A stretch of 64,000 bases of DNA, taken from the NCBI RefSeq assembly GCF_019204005.1, contig NZ_JAGSPA010000001.1, positions 372,001-436,000 on the forward strand, read 5' to 3'. A program made the translations under genes and the position numbers. Positions 19,848 to 28,264 of the stretch are shown piece by piece. The notes beneath the pieces were generated by a model. It made no database searches, was not told where the DNA came from, and was given only the letters and a program-made list of their open reading frames with translations. Origin of the DNA: Pacificimonas pallii (GTDB lineage: Bacteria > Pseudomonadota > Alphaproteobacteria > Sphingomonadales > Sphingomonadaceae). Position 1 is the stretch's first letter, and each line of letters starts with the position of its first letter.

Positions 19848-20581
19848 GCGTGAACAATCCTTTTCCCGATCCGCCGCCGGGCGGCGCGCGCGATGGCGAG
19901 TCGCAGCGGCAAAAACCGGTCTGGCGAAAAAGCGCGGACAGCGCCGTCGGGACGTTCCTGACCGGCCTCCTTTTCCTGCTGCCCTTCATCCTGACGTTGA
20001 TCATTCTGGACTGGCTCATCCGTCAGATCGCGGCGTTTTTCGGCGAGGATTCCATTTTCGCCTCTGCGCTCACCGGCAGCTCATCATTGATATTCGGCGA
20101 AAGCAGCTTTGGCATCTGGGTGCTTCTCGCGCTCGTGATCGCCGTTATCTGGGGCATTGGCCGCCTGTTCCAGACACGCGCGAAGAAAACCATGCAGGAA
20201 CGTATCGACAGCTGGGTCGATAAGATCCCCATCATCGGCGGCATCTACCGGCCGATCAGCCGGGTGACACGCATGATCGGCCTGCGCGACGAGAATGAAC
20301 TCGCCGCCATGCGCCCCGTGGCCGTGCGCTTCGGCGGCCCGGACGGCGCGGACGTTCTTGCCCTCCTGCCCGTCGCCGATACGCTGATTGTCGGCGGCGA
20401 GGAGCGCCTGCTCGTCTACATGCCGTCCGCGCCGATCCCCATGACCGGCTTTCTGACCTTCGTGCCAAAGGAAAATGTCATCGAGGTGGAGGGTCTGGCC
20501 GTGGACGACCTGCTGAAATTCTACATTTCCGTGGGGACGGTGCTGCCCGAAGAACTGCTTCCCAAAAAACAGCCCTATTAG
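19844..20581 (+). CDS. DUF502 family inner-membrane protein
   Basis: A 245-residue DUF502 protein. A proline-rich N-terminus is followed by a long hydrophobic segment ([20 protein letters not shown]), a second one ([16 protein letters not shown]), and the conserved [17 protein letters not shown] motif before a soluble C-terminal domain. Its function is unknown; in plants a relative takes part in membrane trafficking. The GTG start overlaps the leuB stop. Its stop codon overlaps the stop of the next, convergent gene (TTAG at 20578-20581). Confidence 0.9.
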   Translation: MSVNNPFPDPPPGGARDGESQRQKPVWRKSADSAVGTFLTGLLFLLPFILTLIILDWLIRQIAAFFGEDSIFASALTGSSSLIFGESSFGIWVLLALVIAVIWGIGRLFQTRAKKTMQERIDSWVDKIPIIGGIYRPISRVTRMIGLRDENELAAMRPVAVRFGGPDGADVLALLPVADTLIVGGEERLLVYMPSAPIPMTGFLTFVPKENVIEVEGLAVDDLLKFYISVGTVLPEELLPKKQPY

Positions 20582-20985
20582 GCGCCCATCATGACCGTCA
20601 TCAGGCGCTGCGCGCAGCGGTAGACACTATTGCGGGCGCCCATGGACAGCATGTCGCACGTCATGCCATCGAAATGCGCCCGCTCCCCGCGCGCCGCCGC
20701 CGTGGTGATGTCGAGGAGCAGCATTTCGTCATAACTCAGCCGCGGCTGGCACGGCGGATTGATGCTGAACGGCTCTGGCCAGGCGTCGCCAATCTCGGCG
20801 ACCAGGGTTCGAAACGCCGCCACCGCATGCGCGCTGCCCAGTTCCTGTTTCATCACACAGCAGGAATTCCGCCCACGTTTCGTGGCGACCACACCCATGC
20901 GCATCGCGCTGATCAACCGTCGCTGCGTCCCCTGCAACGTCCGGATATCGGGTGTACTCGCCAGCATTTCGAGAACGTCATTCAT
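20578..20985 (-). CDS. Hypothetical cytoplasmic protein (possibly DUF6628-like)
   Basis: A 135-residue soluble protein I cannot assign firmly. Visible features are RRLISAMRMGVVATKRGRNSCCVMKQELG, with paired cysteines, and a middle QPRLSYDEMLLLD followed by an alanine-rich helix. This pattern recalls an uncharacterised Sphingomonadales family listed as DUF6628, but that is from memory. The start at 20985 is preferred because GAGGGA lies 7 nt upstream; 21000 and 21036 are alternatives. An intrinsic-terminator-like hairpin sits about 23 nt upstream of the start, which is unusual. Confidence 0.65.
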   Translation of the reverse strand: MNDVLEMLASTPDIRTLQGTQRRLISAMRMGVVATKRGRNSCCVMKQELGSAHAVAAFRTLVAEIGDAWPEPFSINPPCQPRLSYDEMLLLDITTAAARGERAHFDGMTCDMLSMGARNSVYRCAQRLMTVMMGA

Positions 20986-21007
20986 TCGTAAATCCCTCAT
21001 TTCCGGA

Positions 21008-21052
21008 TAAAAAATAGGGCGGTGCGACAGTGGCATTCATATCGCACCGCCC
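21008..21052 (-). terminator. Intrinsic-terminator-like hairpin in the leader of the 20.6-kb gene
   Basis: A perfect 11-bp stem (GGGCGGTGCGA at 21017-21027 with its complement at 21042-21052) with a 14-nt loop. Read on the minus strand it runs into TATTTTTTATCC, the layout of a Rho-independent terminator. It lies between the TonB-receptor promoter region and the divergent minus-strand gene, so it could be an attenuator or the end of a short transcript starting near 21.1 kb. Confidence 0.6.
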
Positions 21053-21113
21053 CGAAACATACGCCGACCCACCAATCGAAGGGAGGGAAGGTAAGCCGCC
21101 GCAGCAACACAGG

Positions 21114-21165
21114 TTGACAAGAACCGTTGACCTGCCTCATTAGCGCTAATGCGAGTTATTCGCAT
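21114..21165 (+). promoter_or_regulatory. Promoter with Fur-box-like operator before the TonB receptor
   Basis: A consensus TTGACA (21114-21119) is followed 17 nt later by a weak -10 (near TCATTA, 21137-21142). Next come a perfect 12-bp palindrome ATTAGCGCTAAT (21139-21150) and the 7-1-7 inverted repeat TGCGAGT-T-ATTCGCA (21150-21164). The latter fits the general layout of Fur sites with one mismatch. It lies 19 nt before the receptor ATG, so a bound repressor would block transcription. The arrays are visible; iron control is inferred. Confidence 0.55.
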
Positions 21166-21183
21166 GTGCAAGAGGATTTTATA

Positions 21184-23439
21184 ATGAGATTGATTTTGGC
21201 GACGCTGCTGGCGGGTGCCGCGCTTTGCAGCCCTGTCGCGGTCGCGGCGGGTTCGGATGTAGCCGCCGCGGCAGGTGCAGATATGGCGGCCGGCACGGCG
21301 GGTTCGGACATGGACGCGTCATCGATGGCCGCACTTGACGACGTGATCACGGTGACCGCGACCCGCCTGCCAAAGGCGGTCGAAGATGTGCCGAGAACGG
21401 TGAGCGTCATTGATAGCGAGCGGATTGCCGATGAACTGGCGACGGACATCAAGGAACTGATTCGCTTCGAGCCCGGCGTCAGCGTGCGGCAGCCCCCGGC
21501 CCGCTTCGGTGCCGCGCTTGGCGGGACCGGACGCGCGGGCGCGGAAGGGTTCACCATTCGCGGCATCGGCGGCAATCGCGTGCTCATCCAGGTCGATGGC
21601 GTCCGTGTACCGGACGGGTTCAGCTTCGGCGCGCAGGCGGCCGGACGCGGTGACTATGTCGACCTCGGCCTCGTCAAATCCGTCGAAATCCTGCGCGGCC
21701 CCGCCTCGGCGCTTTATGGCAGTGACGGCCTTGCGGGCGCCGTCAGCTTCACCCTGTCCGACCCCGAAGACCTCCTGACGGACGGCCGCGATGTCGGCGT
21801 GCGCCTGCGCGGCACCTATGAAACGGCGGATCGGGAATTTTCCGAAACCGCCATCCTGTCCGCGCGCAGCGGGGCGGTATCGGGCCTGATCGCCTATACC
21901 CGCCGCGACGGGAAAGAGCTGGAAACACAGGGCGATGTCGGCGGTGACGGCCCCGACCGCACAAAGGCGAACCCGCAGGACACCGCGTCCGACGCGCTGC
22001 TGGGCCGCATCGTCTGGAAACCCAGCGAGGATGATCGCATCCGGCTGACCGGTGATTATCAGAAGGGCCGCGTGACCTCCGATGTGCTGTCCAGCCGGGG
22101 CGGCAACAGGTTCACACCAGCGGTGGTCACCGACCTCGACACCCGCGATACGACGAAACGCGTCCGCGCCGCGCTCGATTGGACCCGCGCCCTCTCCGGC
22201 ATCGCTGACGACATGCAGCTGAGCGTCTATTGGCAGGACAGCGAAAACCGGCAGGTCTCCGACGAGCGGCGCACCGGCGCGCCAAGCCGGACACGGATCA
22301 ACACATTCGAAACCCGCGTCTACGGCGCGGCAGCCCAGTTCCGCAGCGATTTCAGGACCGGCACCCTGTCACACCGCCTCGTCTACGGCGCGGATGCCAG
22401 CATGACCCGGCAGCGCGGCCTGCGCGACGGCACGGTCGCCCCCATTGGCGAACCCTTTCCGACGCGCGCGTTTCCGGAAACCGATTTCCTGCTCGCGGGG
22501 GCCTTCATCGCGGACGAGATCACATTTGCGGATGGTGTCGTTACCCTTTTCCCTGCCCTGCGCTTCGACCATTTCAACCTGAAACCGAAAGCGGATCCGT
22601 TGCTGCCCGATTTCGAGGGGGCACGTCAGGACGGCGCGAAACTCTCGCCCAAATTCGGCGCCGTCGTGGATCTGGGCGGCGGGATCAGCCTGTTCGGCAA
22701 TTATACCCGCGGCTTCCGCGCGCCCACGCCGAACCAGGTGAACAGCTTCTTCGAGAATCTGATCTTCGGCTACACATCGCTGCCCAATCCCAGGCTGAAA
22801 CCGGAAACCAGCCAGAGTTTCGAGGCGGGCGTGCGGGTGAACACCGGCGGTATCTCCGGCTCATTCGCCGCCTTCACCAGCGACTATGATGATTTCATCA
22901 GCCAGGAAGTCGTCGGCGGCACTTTCCGCCCCGGCGACCCCGGGGTGTTTCAGTTCGTCAATCTCGACGACGTCACCATCAAGGGCTTCGAAACCCGCCT
23001 TGGCTACCGGGCCGATAGCGGCTTCACCGCCGATCTTGCATTCTCCTACAGCGACGGGACAGAAACAAGCAGCGGAAAGAAAGCACCGCTTGGCACCGTC
23101 GATCCGCTGAAGCTGGTCGCGGGCCTCGGCTGGTCGGACCCCCGCGGACGCTTTGGCGGGCGCATCATCGCCACGCATTCGGCGCGAAAATCCCTGGAGG
23201 ACAGCATTGGCGTCTGCACCGGGGCGTGTTTCCGCCCGGACGGCTTCACCATTTTCGACGCCACCGCCTTCGTGCGCGTCGCCGATAATTTCACCGTCCG
23301 CGCGGGCCTCTTCAACATCACTGACGAGACCTATGCCTGGTGGGGCGACGTGCGCGGGGTCACTGCCAAGGACCGTGCCACTGACGCCTATACCAGGCCC
23401 GGCCGCAATCTCAGCATCTCGCTCAGCGCGAATTTCTAA
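21184..23439 (+). CDS. TonB-dependent receptor, hemoglobin/transferrin/lactoferrin type
   Basis: A 751-residue outer-membrane receptor. The signal peptide (MRLILATLLAGAALCSPVAVAA) leads to a TonB-box-like DDVITVTATRLPK. The plug has IRGIGGNRVLIQVDGVRVPD and the VEILRGPASALYGSDGLAG signature, then a 22-strand barrel with GNYTRGFRAPTPNQVN and a terminal aromatic residue (LSANF). The late GVCTGACF pair may form a loop disulfide. The pattern is that of the heme/hemoglobin receptor family. A Fur-like box in the promoter and the DUF6607 gene downstream support a role in iron or heme uptake. The start at 21184 begins the signal peptide. Confidence 0.9.
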   Translation: MRLILATLLAGAALCSPVAVAAGSDVAAAAGADMAAGTAGSDMDASSMAALDDVITVTATRLPKAVEDVPRTVSVIDSERIADELATDIKELIRFEPGVSVRQPPARFGAALGGTGRAGAEGFTIRGIGGNRVLIQVDGVRVPDGFSFGAQAAGRGDYVDLGLVKSVEILRGPASALYGSDGLAGAVSFTLSDPEDLLTDGRDVGVRLRGTYETADREFSETAILSARSGAVSGLIAYTRRDGKELETQGDVGGDGPDRTKANPQDTASDALLGRIVWKPSEDDRIRLTGDYQKGRVTSDVLSSRGGNRFTPAVVTDLDTRDTTKRVRAALDWTRALSGIADDMQLSVYWQDSENRQVSDERRTGAPSRTRINTFETRVYGAAAQFRSDFRTGTLSHRLVYGADASMTRQRGLRDGTVAPIGEPFPTRAFPETDFLLAGAFIADEITFADGVVTLFPALRFDHFNLKPKADPLLPDFEGARQDGAKLSPKFGAVVDLGGGISLFGNYTRGFRAPTPNQVNSFFENLIFGYTSLPNPRLKPETSQSFEAGVRVNTGGISGSFAAFTSDYDDFISQEVVGGTFRPGDPGVFQFVNLDDVTIKGFETRLGYRADSGFTADLAFSYSDGTETSSGKKAPLGTVDPLKLVAGLGWSDPRGRFGGRIIATHSARKSLEDSIGVCTGACFRPDGFTIFDATAFVRVADNFTVRAGLFNITDETYAWWGDVRGVTAKDRATDAYTRPGRNLSISLSANF

Positions 23440-23456
23440 CATCGGGGAAACCAGTC

Positions 23457-24494
23457 ATGACCATCACAGCCTATCATATCGCGAGGGCGGGTATTGCGCT
23501 TGCCGTCGCGCTGCTCTTTTCCGCCATCGCGCTCGCGCAGCCCGCGCCGCAATCGGCCGCCTCGAAATTCGAGCAGGACCGCGCCGCGATCCTCGCCATG
23601 GCAGGCAATTTCAAGGTCGATTTCGACTTTCGCGAAACCGTCGCCTTCACACCGGGATATGAACCCAGGGCACCCTATCATTCCGGCGGACACGAGATCG
23701 TACGCGTCATCGAGGATCGCGGCGACTTCATCAGCTTGCAGCACATATTGGTCGTCGGCGGTGAACAGAAATTCCCGGTCAAACACTGGCGTCAGGACTG
23801 GCAGTATCAGCCTGAACGCGTCCTCGTCTTCATCGGCGGCAATGCGTGGCGGCAGCGCCCCGTTGCCGCCGACGATCGCACAGGCAGCTGGTCGCAGACC
23901 GTCTATCAGGTCGACGACGCCCCGCGTTATGGTGCGGTCGGCACATGGTCGCACGCCAATGGCGTGTCCGAATGGGTGCCGCCGTCCGAATGGCGCCCGC
24001 TCCCGCGCCGCGACATGACCAAGCGCGAGGATTATCACGTCATGGCCGCCATGAACCGCCACGCCATCACGCCTGCGGGCTGGGTGCACGAGCAGGACAA
24101 TGTGAAGCTGGCTTTGGGCGGCGAGCCGCATGTGCTGGTCCGCGAAATCGGCGTGAACACCTATGTCCGCAGCGAGGATTTCCCGGTCGAAATCGGCGAT
24201 GACTATTGGCGGAAGACCGCGGATTTCTGGGCGGGTGTTCGCGGCATCTGGGGCGCGATGGAAGCGCGCGGCGCACCCTTCGCCCTGACCCAGAAGGGCG
24301 AGCCAGAGCGGCTGTACACCGACCTGCTCGGCCTTGCCGGCGACGTCGCCGACGGGAAAACCAGCGCCGCCGACGCCCTCGCCCGCGCAAAGGGCGTGAT
24401 CGCACGGGAGACCACGACCGATCTGCCGCCGCTCGCCAGGCGCCTGCGGACCAGCACCGGAGATGGCGGGGACGGCGAGGCCCGGGCCTATTAG
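23457..24494 (+). CDS. DUF6607 family secreted protein, TonB-receptor partner
   Basis: A 345-residue exported protein with a signal peptide ending at IALAQ and then a soluble domain. Conserved stretches include FKVDFDFRETVAF, YHSGGHEIVRVIED, VKHWRQDWQYQPE and YHVMAAMNRHAITPAGWVHEQDN. I recognise it as DUF6607, a family of unknown function found beside TonB-dependent receptors. It begins 17 nt after the receptor gene with a GGGGAA site, so both are on one transcript and likely share iron control. Its biochemical role is unknown. Confidence 0.75.
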   Translation: MTITAYHIARAGIALAVALLFSAIALAQPAPQSAASKFEQDRAAILAMAGNFKVDFDFRETVAFTPGYEPRAPYHSGGHEIVRVIEDRGDFISLQHILVVGGEQKFPVKHWRQDWQYQPERVLVFIGGNAWRQRPVAADDRTGSWSQTVYQVDDAPRYGAVGTWSHANGVSEWVPPSEWRPLPRRDMTKREDYHVMAAMNRHAITPAGWVHEQDNVKLALGGEPHVLVREIGVNTYVRSEDFPVEIGDDYWRKTADFWAGVRGIWGAMEARGAPFALTQKGEPERLYTDLLGLAGDVADGKTSAADALARAKGVIARETTTDLPPLARRLRTSTGDGGDGEARAY

Positions 24495-24498
24495 GCGG

Positions 24499-25104
24499 CT
24501 AGTTCGCCTTGTAGGTCACGGTCTCTCCAGACGGGCCGGGAAAGTCGCGCAGCAGGTCCGCCGCCAGCGCGGGGATCGCCGCCGACAGCGATGCGGCCTC
24601 GGAGCCTTCCTTCGCTTCGGTAACGGCGCGGCCCTCCCATATGGGCTGGCCGTCCGAGGCGCGGGACAGGCGCAGTTCCAGCATGGAGACCTTCACGTCC
24701 TTCGGCTTGCCGCCCAGGCCAAGGGACGTGCCCAGGCTGATGCCGCTGCGGCGTCCGAACGTGCCGCCGCCGACACCGATGGAGACCGGCGAGCGCCCGC
24801 CGATCGCCTCCCGCGTATTCTGCGCATAATCGATCGCGCCGATCAGGTCCGCGCCGTCACGATCACGAACCGGCGTGAATCCCGCCGCCGACAGTTCCGC
24901 CGCGACGGCACCGGCATATTGCCGGAACTGCAGCGTGTCCGCCCAGTCCGCCACCACGGGCTCAAGATAGACAGTTCCGCGCGATTGCGGCGCATCGCTG
25001 TGAAATCTGGTGACGTCGGTGCCGCCCGGCACCGCTGTGCATGCGCCCAATAATGCCAGCGCTGCGACGGGCAGCATGGCATTTGCGATGAAATTCCGTG
25101 TCAT
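24499..25104 (-). CDS. DUF4136-like lipoprotein
   Basis: A 201-residue lipoprotein. The signal peptide ends in a lipobox (ALLGAC), and the mature part resembles DUF4136: VTRFHSD near the N-terminus, a conserved YAQNTRE, a glycine-rich GVGGGTFGRRSG loop, and a final PALAADLLRDFPG. The start at 25104 follows GAGGAG at good spacing; the longer frame is out. It converges with the DUF6607 gene with a 4-nt gap and is divergent from galE across about 110 bp. Function unknown. Confidence 0.8.
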   Translation of the reverse strand: MTRNFIANAMLPVAALALLGACTAVPGGTDVTRFHSDAPQSRGTVYLEPVVADWADTLQFRQYAGAVAAELSAAGFTPVRDRDGADLIGAIDYAQNTREAIGGRSPVSIGVGGGTFGRRSGISLGTSLGLGGKPKDVKVSMLELRLSRASDGQPIWEGRAVTEAKEGSEAASLSAAIPALAADLLRDFPGPSGETVTYKAN

Positions 25105-25213
25105 GGGAAACTCCTCTTTCATACTCGGCGCATATTTATAGACAGGCATAGCGATTGCATGATGAACGCCGCCCGAACCGATCGGGTTGCCCGATCCAGA
25201 AAGGAACTGAAGC

Positions 25214-26215
25214 ATGTCCGATACACCGCGCGTTCTCGTAACCGGCGGCGCGGGCTATATTGGCAGTCATGCCGTGCTCGCTTTGCTCGATGCGGGCTAC
25301 CGGGTTTCGGTCGCCGACAATCTCGTCACCGGCTTCCGCTGGGCCGTCCCCGATGCCGCCGCGTTCCATGAGGTGGACATTGGCGATACCGAGGCGATGG
25401 TGGACATCCTGCAGCAGGACGATATCGGCGCCATCATGCATTTTGCCGGTTCCGTCGTCGTCCCGGAATCCGTCGAAAACCCGCTGAAATATTATGGCAA
25501 TAACACCGCCGCGACGCGCAGCCTGATCGAGGCCGCGGTGACCGCGAAGGTCCCGCACTTCATCTTCTCCTCCACCGCCGCCACCTATGGCATCCCGAAG
25601 GAATCGCCGGTCCGCGAGGACACGCCGCAAATCCCCATCAACCCCTATGGCATGTCGAAACTGATGTCGGAGGCGATGCTGCACGACACCGCCGCGGCGC
25701 ATGATTTCGCCTTTGTGGCGCTGCGCTATTTCAACGTCGCGGGCGCCGATCCAGACGGCCGCGCCGGACAGGCCACCAAGGGCGCAACACATCTGATCAA
25801 GGTCGCCAGCGAGGCCGCCACCGGCAAGCGCAGCCATGTCGACGTCTACGGCACCGACTATGACACGCCCGACGGGACCGGCATTCGCGACTATATCCAC
25901 GTCACCGACCTGGCCGCCGCACATGTCCTCGCGCTCGACTGGCTGCGCGAGAATAAGGGCGAGTCCACCATCATGAACGCCGGTTACAAGCGCGGTTTTT
26001 CCGTGCTCGAAGTCCTCGATTCCGTGGAGCGCGTCTCAGGTAACAGGATCGTTCGCAACATGGCCCCGCGCCGCGCGGGCGATCCCGACGCCCTCATCAG
26101 CGACAACACCAAGATCCTCGCTACGCTTGGCTGGCAGCCGCAGCACGCCGACCTCGACAAAATCGTCAAACACGCGCTGGACTGGGAAGCCCAGCTGCAC
26201 ATGCGTCAGAATTGA
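25214..26215 (+). CDS. galE: UDP-glucose 4-epimerase
   Basis: A 333-residue short-chain dehydrogenase-type epimerase interconverting UDP-glucose and UDP-galactose with bound NAD. VLVTGGAGYIGSH opens the Rossmann fold, the catalytic Tyr-x-x-x-Lys is in NPYGMSKLMSE, and ALRYFNVAGADPDG and DGTGIRDYIHVTDLA are diagnostic. Together with galU at 37-38 kb it supplies nucleotide sugars for surface polysaccharide. It is the last core gene before the accessory region. Confidence 0.95.
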   Translation: MSDTPRVLVTGGAGYIGSHAVLALLDAGYRVSVADNLVTGFRWAVPDAAAFHEVDIGDTEAMVDILQQDDIGAIMHFAGSVVVPESVENPLKYYGNNTAATRSLIEAAVTAKVPHFIFSSTAATYGIPKESPVREDTPQIPINPYGMSKLMSEAMLHDTAAAHDFAFVALRYFNVAGADPDGRAGQATKGATHLIKVASEAATGKRSHVDVYGTDYDTPDGTGIRDYIHVTDLAAAHVLALDWLRENKGESTIMNAGYKRGFSVLEVLDSVERVSGNRIVRNMAPRRAGDPDALISDNTKILATLGWQPQHADLDKIVKHALDWEAQLHMRQN

Positions 26216-26386
26216 AGGCCCAGAACTGACGGATGAAGCCTGCCAGGGCAGATCTGGCGGCATTCCCGGGTGATGCCCCACAGGGCCTATTCACGCCGCC
26301 CGGGTGAAGGCCGGGGCCATGTCTTGAGTCCTCACCAGCTGTTCAGTCCCGGCATTTTCTGGTGCATTCACAGGATCGTTCCCGAC

Positions 26387-26545
26387 CTAGGCGCAGGTCT
26401 TCGTCACCGTGCCCGCACTGTTCGACCGCGCCATCAGGCCCACGCGCATCGGCGTGCAGGAACCGCCGGTCGCCAGTGCCAGCACCCCCGTATCAGACAA
26501 GTGGTTCGTCCGTCCTGGGATCATGCATATCACGCGCCGTCAGCA
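26387..26545 (-). pseudogene. Rhs-core fragment (minus orientation), with stop and frameshift
   Basis: On the minus strand this stretch aligns base for base with the Rhs fragment at 27694-27828. It reads DPRTDEPLV, a TGA stop (26493-26495) where the other copy has Trp, then GDRRFLHADARG. A frame shift follows, then MARSNSAGTVTKTCA and a stop at 26387-26389. The RYxxGPGTDEPLxWYEG...DRRxLHADxRGS pattern is the conserved core of Rhs/YD-repeat proteins. It is a broken relic of about 50 codons. The rest of the 26216-26730 gap holds no gene I can support. Confidence 0.65.
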
Positions 26546-26555
26546 TTTCCGACTC

Positions 26556-26600
26556 AGAATTTAGTATAGTGTTCCTGTAATTTCTCCCTGTAATTTATCC
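26556..26600 (-). repeat. CACTATAC repeat, copy A
   Basis: Read on the minus strand this contains ACAGGGAGAAATTACAGG followed by AACACTATACTAAATT, one diverged copy of the repeat shared by both accessory islands. It lies directly in front of the minus-strand Rhs fragment. Confidence 0.55.
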
Positions 26601-26730
26601 CTTTGGAATCGAAGATTCCAATTTATCCATTAGTGTATTGCCACTATCACCTACAGAAAGAGGCGGCGCTGCATATGCGGCCGAAAGCACCTTGATCGTT
26701 GGCAGGCAATCAGCAACAGTATCCATTTAT

Positions 26731-27198
26731 TCATCCTCCTATATAGGTAAATTGAACGCGCTCGCTTACCTGGTGATAGTTCAGACAACTATCTATCGGT
26801 GTTCTTGGTGCAGGATACCATGTCTTATCGGGAAATAGATATATAGATTCAAGATAGGCAATATCCCGACCATAAAAAGCAATACTATCTTTCCATATAC
26901 CAAATTTTTTGACAGAAAATTGGTTTTTTGGGCCAGTTTTAATATAAGAGTAGCCTATACTCTCCATATACTTTCTGCTATCCAATTTCAGTGGCCCATG
27001 CCCATTTATTTCATTAACCTTTAACTTAAATTCGTTCCATTTTTTATCGTTCAATACTTTAAATATCTGCCTAGACTGACAAAATTCTCTGAACTCTTTC
27101 ACTGACTTTTGTTCTAAATTATTGCTGCAGGCAGATAGCTCAAACAATAAAGAGAGCCCGACCATACAAAAATTGCATGCTGTCTTAAAATCGGTCAC
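26731..27198 (-). CDS. Orphan AT-rich lipoprotein of unknown function
   Basis: A 155-residue predicted lipoprotein. The GTG start at 27198 has a GGGAGGG site upstream and overlaps the end of the HlyD remnant by 4 nt. The signal peptide ends in a lipobox (FELSAC). The mature protein is lysine-, phenylalanine- and tyrosine-rich and has no motif I recognise. Base composition is far more AT-rich than the flanking core genes, which suggests transfer. Its position next to secretion and Rhs debris would suit an orphan immunity protein, but this is speculation. Confidence 0.6.
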   Translation of the reverse strand: MTDFKTACNFCMVGLSLLFELSACSNNLEQKSVKEFREFCQSRQIFKVLNDKKWNEFKLKVNEINGHGPLKLDSRKYMESIGYSYIKTGPKNQFSVKKFGIWKDSIAFYGRDIAYLESIYLFPDKTWYPAPRTPIDSCLNYHQVSERVQFTYIGG

Positions 27199-27581
27199 CT
27201 TTCCCTCCCCGCTTCGCTTGCTGCTTTCGATATCGGCGACACGAGATAATCGATAATCCGCCGCTGATCGGTCTTGATCTCGGCCGTTGCGCTCATGCCC
27301 GCGCCGATGGATCTGCACAGGGCCGCCGTCTGCCGGTCCCGCTGCGTGTCGCTACCTCTGGCCGTGCAATTGAGCGCAACACGGGCGGCGTAAACCAGGC
27401 CGATATCGTCTTCGTCAATGGCTTCGCGGCTGATCCAGCTGAGCGTGCCGGGGATCAGGCCGTGGTCGGTGAACGGAAACGCCTCCAGCTTGACCGCCAC
27501 CTCCTGCCCCTCCGACACCAGCCCGATATCCTTATTCAGGATCATGAGCCGCATGACAAGCGCACCGCCTGACCTGCGCAC
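27195..27581 (-). pseudogene. C-terminal fragment of an HlyD-type secretion adaptor
   Basis: About 120 codons match the C-terminal end of type I secretion periplasmic adaptors: GALVMRLMILNKDIGLVSEG, VKLEAFPFTDHGLIPGTLSW, and a final AEIKTDQRRIIDYLVSPI. The upstream frame (27582-27630) does not continue the family, so the N-terminal three quarters are missing, including the membrane anchor and coiled coil. The fragment ends in a GTGA overlap with the lipoprotein gene. It is a remnant of an operon that once encoded a type I exporter. Confidence 0.75.
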
Positions 27582-27649
27582 CGCCTTGGAACGCCGCCAG
27601 CGCGGAACGCGATGGCGCCCGGCGTGACGCCGCCGAAATCCGTATCGGT

Positions 27650-27685
27650 GTATTTGAAAATTACATGGGCACTATACTCATTTCC
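27650..27685 (+). repeat. CACTATAC repeat, copy B
   Basis: GAAAATTACATGGGCACTAT followed by ACTCATTTCC. It lies immediately before the plus-strand Rhs fragment, in the same relative position as copy A before the minus-strand fragment. Confidence 0.6.
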
Positions 27686-27828
27686 GAAGTCAGGGCCGCT
27701 ATGTACATGGCCCCGGGACGGACGAGCCCCTTGTGTGGTATGAGGGCTCTGGCACCAACGACCGGCGGTTTCTGCACGCCGATGCGCGCGGTTCGGTGAT
27801 GGCGCAGTCGGACAGTGCGGGCACGATG

Positions 27829-28017
27829 CCGGGGATACTTCGTCGTCACAATCGCAAGCGCCCCATCCAGTATGACGAATGCCGCGACAAGAACCCTTGG
27901 CGCGTCAAGGCCATGTTCTGCCGCCTCAAGGATTTCCGCCGCATCTCCACACGTTACGACCAACCCGCCAGAAACTCCCTCCCAGCCGTAAGCCGCGCCG
28001 CTGCCATCGCATTCTGG
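27829..28017 (+). mobile_element. IS5-family transposase remnant
   Basis: About 60 codons of a DDE transposase C-terminus: Arg/Lys-rich NRKRPIQYD, the helix with MFCRLKDFRRISTRYD, and a closing AAAIAFW. The catalytic Asp residues of the N-terminal half are missing. I could not place terminal inverted repeats or a target duplication, so only the tail of the element remains. Confidence 0.7.
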
Positions 28018-28103
28018 GTGGGATTAAGCTACCACCCTAAAGGTGGCAAAGGCTACCAGACCCGTATCGACGCCGTTTTGAGAAAAGCGGTTTGGAGAGC
28101 GCG

Positions 28104-28140
28104 GCTTGGATTAGGTATAGTGCCCCCCGTAATCCCCCGG
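28104..28140 (-). repeat. CACTATAC repeat, copy C
   Basis: On the minus strand this reads GGGGGATTACGGGGGGCACT followed by ATACCTAATCC. It lies between the IS5 remnant and the tail of an unknown protein that precedes the next lipoprotein gene. Confidence 0.6.
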
Positions 28141-28264
28141 TGTCGGTGATGCACCGGGCCAGGTGCTGAGCGTTGACCGGGGAGCAACACGTATCGGACT
28201 GGCAGAGGCACGGAAGCGATTGGAAGGCACAACGTATCGCTGCGAATTGGAGTACAATGAATGA
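28133..28264 (+). pseudogene. Tail of an unknown protein coupled to the next lipoprotein
   Basis: An open frame with no usable start ends in GDAPGQVLSVDRGATRIG, AEARKRLEGTTYRCELEYNE and a TGA that overlaps the ATG of the lipoprotein gene (ATGA, 28261-28264). Its upstream limit is repeat copy C, where the frame meets a stop. The exact 4-nt overlap suggests that the tail and the lipoprotein once formed a coupled gene pair. In Rhs or similar systems such a tail would be the toxin end and the partner an immunity protein; no toxin family is recognised. Confidence 0.4.

Larger units (their letters stand above)
27694..28149 (+). pseudogene. Rhs-core fragment fused in frame to an IS5-type transposase tail
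   Basis: An open frame of about 151 codons with two unrelated parts. Residues 1-45 (GRYVHGPGTDEPLVWYEG, then DRRFLHADARGSVMAQSD) are the Rhs core. From about 27829 the text becomes NRKRPIQYDECRDKN and MFCRLKDFRRISTRYDQPAR, the C-terminal catalytic region of IS5-family transposases. The junction is in the same frame with no stop. The last 40 codons have no recognisable match. No start codon or Rhs N-terminus is present, so this is debris from an insertion and deletion event and not a functional gene. Confidence 0.7.
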
